Source of the DNA: DASQTB01 sp035642095
GTDB taxonomy: Bacteria; Actinomycetota; UBA4738; CALAEC01
Direction: 5' to 3'
DNA: 5,815 nucleotides
NCBI GenBank assembly: GCA_035642095.1
Contig: DASQTB010000001.1
Coordinates: forward strand, 1 to 5,815
Position numbers and translations under genes: made by a program. Of the stretch, positions 1-5,788 are shown one piece after another (the stretch's first letter is position 1; each line of letters begins with the position of its first letter). A model generated the notes under the pieces. The model did not search any database. It had not been told where the DNA came from and worked only from the letters and a program-made list of their open reading frames with translations.

Positions 1-29
1 CCGCCGCGGTGACCGCCCGGATCCGGCGA

Positions 30-45
30 GCGGGCAAGCGGGCAA
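30..45. repeat. Two tandem copies of GCGGGCAA
   Basis: An 8-base unit occurs twice back to back (30-37 and 38-45), followed by a partial third copy (GCG), just downstream of the RTX stop codon at 52-54. No function is evident. Bases 1-51 otherwise hold only GC-rich sequence with short palindromes (CCGGATCCGG at 17-26) and no run of T on the minus strand that would make a convincing terminator. Confidence 0.5.
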
Positions 46-51
46 GCGACC

Positions 52-2262
52 TCATCCCTGGCGCCGCCGCTTTTTCTTCTCCTTGCCGCAGTCCCTCAGG
101 ACGTCCTTCCCGCCCCCGCCCCGGCACACGTCGTTCCCCGGCCCGCCGTCCAGACGGTCGTTCCCCGAGCTCCCGACCAGGCGGTCGATGCCGCCCCGTC
201 CCTGGAGCAGGTCGTTGCCGCCCCCGCCCAGGAGGGTGTTCTTGCCGCCGCTGCCGACGAGGATGTCCCGCCTCCCGGTCCCTCGGGCCTGCTCGACGTC
301 GCCGCCGATCCGATCGCCCTCACCCTTCTGGCCGTCCCCTTTGGCCGCCCCGAGGCTGACCCGGACGCCCTTCCTCCGACCCCCGTACGACACCATGTCC
401 CGGCCGCTTCCTCCGGACAGCTGGTCGGAGCCGTTGCTTCCGGGCTGTTCGCCCTCCCGGAACAGGTCCGCTCCATTGGACCCCACCTGGGAGTCGTTGC
501 CGTCACCGCCAGCGATGACGTCCTTCCCCCCATTGCCGTCGATCGCATCGTCCCCCGCCGACCCTCGGAGGTCGTCATCCCCGTCGAGGCCGAAGATCGC
601 GTCCCTGCCGCCGGCCCCGATGATCAGGTTCCCCTGGTCGCTCCCGGTCAGGCTGTCCCCGGCCTCGCTCCCGACGGCGTTCTCCACGCCGTGGAGGCTG
701 TCGGTACCCTCCCCGGTGCCGATCCCGGCCCGGAGATTGACGGTGACCGCGACGGCCGAGCCCGCATAGCTCGCCGTGTCCGCTCCCCCGCCCCCTCGGA
801 ACGCGTCGTTGCCGGGGCCTCCGGCCAGGGTGTCGCTCCCTTCCCCGCCCTCCATCTCGTCGCCGCCACCCCCTCCGTCGAGCGAATCGGCGCCGCCCCG
901 GCCGGTGAGCGTGTTCCCCGTCGCATGGCCGACCAGCGTGTCGCCGCGCGAGCCGCCCTCGGCGTTCTCGAGGTTCGCCAGAGCGTCGGCGCCGTCGCCG
1001 GTGGCCTGACCGGTGAGGAGGTTCACGGTCACCGCCGGCCCGCCGAAGAAGCTCACCGTGTCCTCTCCGCCCTCCCCGTCGAGGTCGTCGCTGCCGGCGT
1101 CGCCGTCGATGAGGTCATCCCCGGTCCCGCCGGCGATGGCGTCGCTGCCGGCTCCCCCGCGGAGGACGTTGTCCGTGAGGTCGGCGCCGACCAGAGAGTC
1201 GTCGCCGGAGCCGCCCAGGACCGCCTCCACGGTGCCCCGCACGTCGTCTCCTTCACCGGCCTCTCCGTCTCCCCCAGCGGCGCCCACCTGGATCGTGAGG
1301 TTGCCCTGGCGGAGGTCGTAGGCCGCCACGTCGAACCCGCCGCTCCCGTCCAGGGTGTCTCCCCCGTTCGAGGCAGGCCCCTGATCGAACGCGTCGTCTC
1401 CCTGGCCGCCCTCCTCCAGGTCGTTCCCTTCGCCCCCGTCCAGGCGATCGTTGCCATCCTCCCCGTCGAGGTTGTCCGGGGCGCCTCCCCCGAACAGGTC
1501 GTCACCGCCTCCCGCCCCGGTCAGCGTGTCCCCCTCACCCTCGCCCAGGACCCGGTCGGCGCCGGCCCCCCCGTCGAGCAGGTCCCCGTCCGGTCCGCCG
1601 TGAAGGTCGTCCGGCCCGTTCCCTCCCGCCAGGTCGTCAGCGCCGTCCTCCCCCCGGAGGATCAGCTTCGATGTGAAGGTCCCGCCGATGAGGGGCTGGC
1701 CGGTCACCTGATCGGCCCCTCCTCCGGCCAGCACCTCGAACTCCTCGACCCCCGAGCTGCTCACGTCCGCGTCGACGGTCGGCGTCTCGCCGGCACCCAG
1801 GTTGATCCCCGCCGAGGAGAACGTCATGTCTTCCGGGCCGGCGGTGCCAACCACGGCCAGCCGATCCGGGAACTGGCCGCCCAGGTTCACCTGGAACTCG
1901 ATCTCGGGCGAGGTGCCCTCCCCGGCCGCGGTGGCCCCCGGTGCGAACGGACCGCCCGAGAGGTCGATGGTGAAGGTCGTCGTCCCGGTCGAGGTGTCCG
2001 TGGCGATCACCGTGTCGACGGTGTCGACCTGGGGCGAGCCGCCGCAGCCCACCCGGTCGTCGCCGTCCCGGACCTCGATCTCGGTGCCCACCCGGATCAC
2101 CGAGGCCACATCCTCGGGTTCGGTCAGCGAGACCGACAGGGTCGTTCCGGAGAGCGAGCAGGTCACGGCGGCGCCCGCCGGCACCGGCAGGGCCAGCACG
2201 GTCAGGCCGATCAGGACCGCCATGGGGCGCGGCAGACGAGATCCGATTGGGGAATGGCTCAA
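52..2262 (-). CDS. Secreted RTX-type calcium-binding repeat protein
   Basis: About 736 residues. Residues 1-31 look like a Sec signal peptide: Arg9 and Arg12, a hydrophobic core (AVLIGLTVLALPV), then an AGA-A cleavage site. Residues 33-177 form a beta-rich, Thr/Ser/Gly-rich N-terminal region with Cys35 and Cys73. From about residue 178 to 723 the chain is almost entirely hemolysin-type nonapeptides (GGxGxDxLx), about 40 copies, expected to bind Ca2+ in a parallel beta-roll. Four inserts break the array. The C-terminus has a second cysteine pair (Cys713, Cys725) and a basic tail, KEKKKRRRQG. There is no LPxTG motif or C-terminal membrane helix, so release or loose wall attachment is likely. 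The start is TTG at 2262; an ATG at 2223 is possible, but its signal peptide would lack any positive residue. Neither start has a clear Shine-Dalgarno. No catalytic domain is recognisable, so function (adhesion, surface layer, Ca2+ binding) is unknown. Family assignment is secure; exact start is not. Confidence 0.93.
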   Translation of the reverse strand: MSHSPIGSRLPRPMAVLIGLTVLALPVPAGAAVTCSLSGTTLSVSLTEPEDVASVIRVGTEIEVRDGDDRVGCGGSPQVDTVDTVIATDTSTGTTTFTIDLSGGPFAPGATAAGEGTSPEIEFQVNLGGQFPDRLAVVGTAGPEDMTFSSAGINLGAGETPTVDADVSSSGVEEFEVLAGGGADQVTGQPLIGGTFTSKLILRGEDGADDLAGGNGPDDLHGGPDGDLLDGGAGADRVLGEGEGDTLTGAGGGDDLFGGGAPDNLDGEDGNDRLDGGEGNDLEEGGQGDDAFDQGPASNGGDTLDGSGGFDVAAYDLRQGNLTIQVGAAGGDGEAGEGDDVRGTVEAVLGGSGDDSLVGADLTDNVLRGGAGSDAIAGGTGDDLIDGDAGSDDLDGEGGEDTVSFFGGPAVTVNLLTGQATGDGADALANLENAEGGSRGDTLVGHATGNTLTGRGGADSLDGGGGGDEMEGGEGSDTLAGGPGNDAFRGGGGADTASYAGSAVAVTVNLRAGIGTGEGTDSLHGVENAVGSEAGDSLTGSDQGNLIIGAGGRDAIFGLDGDDDLRGSAGDDAIDGNGGKDVIAGGDGNDSQVGSNGADLFREGEQPGSNGSDQLSGGSGRDMVSYGGRRKGVRVSLGAAKGDGQKGEGDRIGGDVEQARGTGRRDILVGSGGKNTLLGGGGNDLLQGRGGIDRLVGSSGNDRLDGGPGNDVCRGGGGKDVLRDCGKEKKKRRRQG
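94..1731 (-). repeat. Array of RTX nonapeptide repeats (coding)
   Basis: This is the coding repeat of the RTX gene, residues about 178-723. Two stretches are perfectly phased at nine residues: residues 204-293 (ten copies in a row, bases 1384-1653) and residues 661-723 (seven copies, bases 94-282). Typical units are GEDGNDRLD, GGAGADRVL and GGPGNDVCR. The remaining copies lie between the four inserts, in runs of about six to eight. Asp at position 6 and Gly at 1, 2 and 4 are the conserved calcium-binding positions of the family. The units have diverged in sequence, so the array looks old rather than recently amplified. Confidence 0.92.
283..1320 (-). repeat. Four related inserts between RTX runs
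   Basis: Four homologous inserts of 31-35 residues interrupt the nonapeptide array: residues 315-349 (bases 1216-1320), 405-435 (958-1050), 499-530 (673-768) and 626-660 (283-387). Each follows a unit ending in D-x-V/A-S/A and runs as aromatic residue, x, G-rich turn, a beta strand such as AVTVNL, a G-D-G or G-E-G turn, then a segment like LHGVENAVG, before the nonapeptides resume. Similar segments are known in other large RTX proteins, where they cap or separate beta-rolls. The coordinates give the span from the first to the last insert. Confidence 0.8.
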
Positions 2263-2295
2263 CAGGACGTCCGTTCAACTGCGGGCAAGACCCGT

Positions 2296-2324
2296 AGGCT
2301 AGCGGCGTTTTCCAAGACGGTCAA
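2296..2324 (-). promoter_or_regulatory. Predicted housekeeping promoter of the RTX gene
   Basis: On the minus strand, a -35 element TTGACC (2319-2324) is followed by a 17-base spacer and a -10 element TAGCCT (2296-2301), a good match to the actinobacterial sigma-A pattern TTGAC-N17-TAnnnT. Transcription would start near base 2289, giving a leader of about 27 bases to the TTG start at 2262 or about 66 bases to the ATG at 2223. An 8-base palindrome GGACGTCC (2265-2272) lies in the predicted leader; its relevance is unknown. Confidence 0.6.
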
Positions 2325-2373
2325 GGCTCTCATCTCCGCCCCAAGAAGTGGGACGGGGGCTGCCCGAGGGCGA

Positions 2374-2382
2374 TGTTAGGCT
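2374..2382 (+). promoter_or_regulatory. Predicted extended -10 promoter of the sdh operon
   Basis: TGTTAGGCT matches an extended -10 element (TGn followed by TAnnnT, here TAGGCT at 2377-2382). No convincing -35 box lies 16-19 bases upstream. Transcription would start about seven bases downstream, near A2390, only three bases before the GTG at 2393. Together with the absence of a Shine-Dalgarno sequence, this suggests a leaderless or nearly leaderless sdhC transcript, which is common in actinobacteria. The call rests on one short element. Confidence 0.4.
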
Positions 2383-2392
2383 GTGGCCGAGC

Positions 2393-2782
2393 GTGAAGCG
2401 CCGTTCCGAGTTGACGACGCCCTACCGGGGCCGCGAGGGCCAGTGGTCCTGGATCGCCCATCGGGTCACAGGCGTGGGGGTGCTCCTGTACCTCTTCGCC
2501 CACATCGTCGATACGGCCCTGGTCGGCTGGGGACCGGACGCCTACAACCGGGTGGTGGCCGTGTACCACCATCCCATCATCCAGATCATGGAGCTGGGCC
2601 TGGTCGGGGCCGTCATGTACCACGCCTTGAACGGCATCCGGATCATGATCATCGACTTCTGGCCCCGGGCAGCCGATCACCACGCTCGGCTGTTCTGGGG
2701 AACCATGCTTCTGTTCGGCGGGGCCATGGCCCCGATCACGTGGATCATGGGCCGGCGCATCATCGAGGCCACCTTCGGGTAG
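2393..2782 (+). CDS. sdhC: Succinate dehydrogenase cytochrome b subunit SdhC
   Basis: 129 residues, a normal size for this subunit. It is one of two membrane anchors of succinate:quinone oxidoreductase (complex II) in the cytoplasmic membrane and helps bind heme b and quinone. Three membrane helices are predicted at about residues 23-45, 60-88 and 100-122. The family motif HRVTG (residues 23-27) opens helix I; Arg24 aligns with E. coli SdhC Arg31 of the quinone site. His77 in MYHALNGIR aligns with the E. coli heme ligand His84. A further histidine, His37, lies in helix I and has no counterpart in E. coli. The GTG at 2393 is chosen because it gives the short basic N-terminus (MKRRSELTTPYRGREG) usual in actinobacterial SdhC; a GTG at 2348 would add 15 unconvincing residues and start upstream of the predicted promoter. 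Its stop codon abuts the sdhD start with no gap, so the two are probably translationally coupled. Confidence 0.95.
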   Translation: MKRRSELTTPYRGREGQWSWIAHRVTGVGVLLYLFAHIVDTALVGWGPDAYNRVVAVYHHPIIQIMELGLVGAVMYHALNGIRIMIIDFWPRAADHHARLFWGTMLLFGGAMAPITWIMGRRIIEATFG

Positions 2783-3193
2783 ATGGCCGTAACCGCCGAG
2801 CCCCGAGCCACGACCGAGCCCCCGGAGCGACGGCCGCGATCGGGTCTCGAGCTGTGGGCCTGGTTGTTCATGCGCTTCTCCGGCATCCTGCTGCTCTTCC
2901 TGGCGGTCGGCCACGTCCTGATCATGCACGTTATGGAGACGGGGGTTGAGCGGGTGAACTTCGGCTTCGTGGCCGAACGATGGTCGAGTCCGTTCTGGCG
3001 CACCTGGGACTGGATGATGCTCTCCCTCTCCCTGCTCCACGGCATCAACGGGGTCCGGGTCATCGTCCAGGACTACGTGCCCGGGCCCGGATGGCGGCTG
3101 GTCTGGAATTGGTCCTTCGGCATCGTCGGCTTCACGCTCTTCGTGCTCGGGTCGGTCATCGTGTTCACCTTCGACCCCGCCCGATTCATCTGA
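2783..3193 (+). CDS. sdhD: Succinate dehydrogenase membrane anchor subunit SdhD
   Basis: 136 residues; the second membrane anchor of complex II, partner of SdhC in heme and quinone binding. After a hydrophilic Pro/Glu/Arg-rich N-terminus of about 22 residues, three helices are predicted at about 26-49, 72-93 and 107-130. His86 in LLHGINGVR matches the heme ligand His71 of E. coli SdhD, and Asp97-Tyr98, eleven and twelve residues later, match E. coli Asp82-Tyr83 at the quinone site. His44 in helix I is a candidate ligand for a second heme. The RFSG motif and the HGINGVR segment resemble the matching parts of SdhC, consistent with an ancient duplication. The ATG directly follows the sdhC stop codon; only a weak GAGG (2765-2768) lies upstream, so translation probably depends on coupling. 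Confidence 0.94.
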   Translation: MAVTAEPRATTEPPERRPRSGLELWAWLFMRFSGILLLFLAVGHVLIMHVMETGVERVNFGFVAERWSSPFWRTWDWMMLSLSLLHGINGVRVIVQDYVPGPGWRLVWNWSFGIVGFTLFVLGSVIVFTFDPARFI

Positions 3194-3197
3194 GCCG

Positions 3198-4931
3198 ATG
3201 ACCGTGACCCATACGTACGACGCCGTGATCGTCGGCGCGGGCGGTGCCGGCCTCCGGGCCGCCCTGGAGGCCTCGGGACAGGTCCGCACGGCGGTGATCT
3301 CCAAGCTGTACCCCACCCGGTCACACACCGGCACCGCCCAGGGCGGTATGTGCGCGGCGCTGGGGAACGTCGAGGAGGACTCCCCCGAGTGGCACGCCTT
3401 CGACACGATCAAGGGCGGGGACTACCTGGTCGATCAGCCCGCGGCCATCGTCATGGCCGAGGAAGCGGTGGACCGGGTCATCGAGCTCGAGCACTGGGGA
3501 TTCCCCTTCAACCGAACGCCGGAAGGGAAGCTCGACCAGCGCCGCTTCGGGGGTCACACCCGGAACCACGGCGAGGCGGCGGTCCGCCGGGCCTGCTACG
3601 CCGCCGACCGCACCGGACACATGATCCTCCAGACCCTGTACCAGCAGTGCATCAAGCGGGATGTCCGGTTCTTCAACGAGTTCTATGTCATCGACCTCCT
3701 TCTGATAGACGGTCGAGTGGGCGGAGTGGTTGCCTACGAGTTGGCCACCGGCGAGCTCCACGTGTTCCGGGCCAAGGCGGTCCTGTTCGCCACGGGGGGC
3801 TACGGCAAGATCTTCAAGATCACCTCGAACGCCCACACGCTGACCGGCGACGGGATGTCCGTGTGCTACCAGCGAGGGATCCCCCTGGAGGACATGGAGT
3901 TCTTCCAGTTCCACCCCACCGGGATCTACAAGATGGGCATCCTCATCTCCGAGGCGGTCCGGGGCGAGGGAGGCATCCTCCTGAACGGTGAAGGCGAGCG
4001 GTTCATGGAGCGATACGCGCCGACCATCAAGGACCTCGCACCCCGGGACATGATCTCTCGGGCGATCTACCAGGAGATCAAGGAGGGGCGGGGCGTCGAC
4101 GGGAAGGACTACGTGTACCTCGACGTCCGGCATCTGGACCCGGAGGTCGTCGAAAAGAAGCTCCCCGACGTCACCGAGTTCGCCCGGATCTACCTCGGGG
4201 TGGAGCCGCTCAGGGAGCCGGTCCCCACCCAGCCCACCGCCCACTACGGGATGGGCGGCATCCCCACCGACGTCGACGGGCGGGTGGTCGCCGGGGCGGA
4301 GGAGGAGCCGGTGCCGGGCCTGTATGCGGCCGGAGAGTGCGCCTGCGTCTCCGTCCACGGGGCCAACCGGTTGGGGACGAACTCGCTCCTCGATATCGTG
4401 GTCTTCGGGCGGCGGGGTGGGCGGGACATGGCCCGGTTCGCCCGGGAGGCCGAACTTTCCGAGCTCCCCGGACGGCCGGAGGCGGATTCCGCCCGCCACC
4501 TCGACCGGCTCTTGTCCTCCAGCGGCGGCGACAACGTGGCCGACATCCGGGACCAGCTCCAGGAGCAGATGTTCGAGCTTGCCGGCGTGGTCAGGGTGGA
4601 GGAGGGCCTGCGCAAGATGCAGGAGCTGCTGGGGGGACTTCGCGACCGCTACCGACGAGCGGTGGTCCAGGACAAGGGCAAGGTCTACAACACCGATCTG
4701 ATGGAAGCGTGGGAGCTCGGCGCTCTGCTCGACTGCGCGGATACGCTCGTCGTCGCGGCCCTGGCCCGGGACGAGAGCCGGGGCGGTCACTACCGCGAGG
4801 ACCACCCGCTGCGCGACGACGACCACTGGCTCCGGCACTCCCTGGCCACCAGGGAGGAGGATGGCTCGGTGCGCCTGGAGTACAAGGACGTGAAGATGGG
4901 CCCGTACGTGCCGATGGAGCGGAAGTACTGA
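3198..4931 (+). CDS. sdhA: Succinate dehydrogenase flavoprotein subunit SdhA
   Basis: 577 residues, full length for the family. It is the catalytic subunit of complex II: it oxidises succinate to fumarate in the TCA cycle on the cytoplasmic face of the membrane and passes electrons through FAD to SdhB. The N-terminal dinucleotide-binding motif GAGGAG is at residues 13-18. His43 in RSHTGTAQGG is the site of covalent FAD attachment (E. coli His45). Active-site residues are present: His239 in FHPTG (E. coli His242), Arg283 in APRD (Arg286), His349 in AHYGMGG (His354) and Arg391 in HGANRLGTNSLLD (Arg399). The C-terminal helical domain ends in MERKY. The ATG lies four bases after the sdhD stop and lacks a good Shine-Dalgarno, implying coupled translation. 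Nothing suggests truncation or loss of activity. Fumarate reductase is the only close alternative; operon order and the SdhC/D pair favour succinate dehydrogenase. Confidence 0.98.
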   Translation: MTVTHTYDAVIVGAGGAGLRAALEASGQVRTAVISKLYPTRSHTGTAQGGMCAALGNVEEDSPEWHAFDTIKGGDYLVDQPAAIVMAEEAVDRVIELEHWGFPFNRTPEGKLDQRRFGGHTRNHGEAAVRRACYAADRTGHMILQTLYQQCIKRDVRFFNEFYVIDLLLIDGRVGGVVAYELATGELHVFRAKAVLFATGGYGKIFKITSNAHTLTGDGMSVCYQRGIPLEDMEFFQFHPTGIYKMGILISEAVRGEGGILLNGEGERFMERYAPTIKDLAPRDMISRAIYQEIKEGRGVDGKDYVYLDVRHLDPEVVEKKLPDVTEFARIYLGVEPLREPVPTQPTAHYGMGGIPTDVDGRVVAGAEEEPVPGLYAAGECACVSVHGANRLGTNSLLDIVVFGRRGGRDMARFAREAELSELPGRPEADSARHLDRLLSSSGGDNVADIRDQLQEQMFELAGVVRVEEGLRKMQELLGGLRDRYRRAVVQDKGKVYNTDLMEAWELGALLDCADTLVVAALARDESRGGHYREDHPLRDDDHWLRHSLATREEDGSVRLEYKDVKMGPYVPMERKY

Positions 4932-5719
4932 TGGCCGACCCGCACGAGGTCCGTGAGAGCCCGCCCCGGGAGGCGGGCGCGGACCGACGAGAGGGCCCGG
5001 CAGGGGTCGGCGAGACCATGCCGATCACCCTCCGGATTCGCCGGTACAACCCCGAGGTCCGGCCCGACCCGTGGTGGGACGAGTTCCCCATCGACATGGA
5101 ACCAACCGATCGCGTCCTCGATGCGCTCCACGAGGTGAAATGGCGGCACGACGGGACGCTGGCCCTCCGCCGGTCGTGCGCCCACGGCATCTGCGGTTCG
5201 GACGCCATGGTCATCAACGGGAAGAACGACCTGGCCTGCAAGGTCCTGGTGAAGGACGTGGCCCCCAAGGTGGCGATCGAGCCGATCCGGGGCCTCCGGG
5301 TCCTCAAGGATCTCATCGTCGACATGGACACCTTCTTCGAGGGCTACGAGAAGATGCTGCCGTACCTGATCAACGACGAGCCGGTCACCGATCGGGAGCG
5401 CCTCCAGTCTCCGGAGGAGCGGGAGCGGTTCGACGACACCACGAAGTGCATCCTGTGCGCGGCCTGCACCACGTCGTGTCCCATCTTCTGGGGCGACGAT
5501 GGGTACGTGGGGCCGGCGGCCATCGTCAACGCCCACCGGTTCGTGTTCGACTCTCGGGACCACGGCGCCAAGCGGCGCCTTCAGATCCTGGCCGAGAAGA
5601 CCGGTGTGTTCCGGTGCCGGACCACATTCAACTGCACCGAGGCCTGCCCCCGGGGGATCAAAGTCACCAAGGCCATCCAGGAAGTGAAGCGGGCGGTCAT
5701 GTTCGATCGCCTGGGCTGA
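4931..5719 (+). CDS. sdhB: Succinate dehydrogenase iron-sulfur subunit SdhB
   Basis: 262 residues. It carries electrons from FAD in SdhA to quinone at the membrane through three Fe-S clusters. The [2Fe-2S] site is Cys83, Cys88, Asp91 and Cys103 (RSCAHGICGSDA, then LACK). The [4Fe-4S] site is Cys173, Cys176, Cys179 and Cys239, and the [3Fe-4S] site is Cys183, Cys229 and Cys235, with spacings identical to E. coli SdhB. Asp in place of the third [2Fe-2S] cysteine also occurs in E. coli (Asp63). The residue aligned with E. coli quinone-site Trp164 is Gly188, while the neighbouring Trp187 is kept. The start at 4931 overlaps the sdhA stop by one base and has GGAGCGGAAG just upstream. An internal ATG at 5018, preceded by AGGGG eleven bases upstream, would remove 29 hydrophilic residues and begin MPITLRIRRYNPE, close to many homologues. 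Identity is certain; the start is ambiguous. Confidence 0.97.
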   Translation: MADPHEVRESPPREAGADRREGPAGVGETMPITLRIRRYNPEVRPDPWWDEFPIDMEPTDRVLDALHEVKWRHDGTLALRRSCAHGICGSDAMVINGKNDLACKVLVKDVAPKVAIEPIRGLRVLKDLIVDMDTFFEGYEKMLPYLINDEPVTDRERLQSPEERERFDDTTKCILCAACTTSCPIFWGDDGYVGPAAIVNAHRFVFDSRDHGAKRRLQILAEKTGVFRCRTTFNCTEACPRGIKVTKAIQEVKRAVMFDRLG

Positions 5720-5726
5720 CCTCCAC

Positions 5727-5754
5727 GGTTTTGTCACTCTCGTCCGTCGGGTAC
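5727..5754 (+). promoter_or_regulatory. Putative general-stress (SigB/SigF-type) promoter
   Basis: GGTTTT (5727-5732) followed by GGGTAC (5749-5754), with 17 bases between GTTT and GGGTAC, resembles the actinobacterial SigF / Bacillus SigB pattern GTTT-N(about 14-17)-GGGTAT. The position is sensible: about 35 bases upstream of the next start codon, with transcription predicted near 5761 and a Shine-Dalgarno in the leader. An overlapping TTGTCA (5731-5736) lacks a well-spaced -10 partner, so a housekeeping promoter is less likely. Confidence 0.5.
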
Positions 5755-5775
5755 ATACCAAGGGGAAGCGTGCGG

Positions 5776-5783
5776 AAAGGAGG
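5776..5783 (+). promoter_or_regulatory. Strong Shine-Dalgarno sequence
   Basis: AAAGGAGG lies five bases upstream of the ATG at 5789. It is the best ribosome binding site in the window, contrasting with the weak or absent ones in front of sdhC, sdhD and sdhA, and it supports the 5789 start. Confidence 0.8.
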
Positions 5784-5788
5784 GCGGG

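Noticed and set aside
1..51. Possible terminator hairpin after the RTX gene
   Set aside because: Short GC-rich inverted repeats (GCCCG at 15-19 with CGGGC at 31-35; CCGGATCCGG) exist, but stems are short and no U tract follows on the minus strand.
94..1731. Regularly spaced repeats resembling a CRISPR or satellite array
   Set aside because: The 27-base period is the nine-codon RTX repeat in a continuous reading frame; there are no identical direct repeats with unique spacers.
691..2379. A 562-codon open frame on the plus strand, antisense to the RTX gene
   Set aside because: It mirrors the Gly/Asp-rich repeats (GGC/GAC codons read backwards), is rich in Val, Pro, Arg and Ala with no recognisable domain, and has no start signal. 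High GC and repeat codon use explain the lack of stops.
2348..2392. Earlier GTG start for SdhC
   Set aside because: It adds 15 residues unlike family N-termini, has no ribosome binding site and would precede the predicted -10 element.
2330..3412. A 360-codon open frame on the minus strand across sdhC, sdhD and the start of sdhA
   Set aside because: Composition is rich in His, Pro, Asp and Gly with no domain, and it opposes three clear genes.
3321..4838. A 505-codon open frame on the minus strand, antisense to sdhA
   Set aside because: The plus strand encodes a full-length SdhA with all catalytic motifs. The antisense frame is a GC-rich shadow.
4337..4930. Upstream extension of the SdhB reading frame inside sdhA
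   Set aside because: The frame is open by chance. It would overlap the conserved C-terminal half of SdhA and add about 200 residues absent from the family.
5731..5757. Housekeeping promoter TTGTCA...TACATA
   Set aside because: The spacer is only 15 bases and the -10 lacks the final T; the overlapping GTTT / GGGTAC pair is a better fit.
5720..5760. Terminator after sdhB
   Set aside because: No inverted repeat of useful length was found; read-through into the next gene cannot be excluded.
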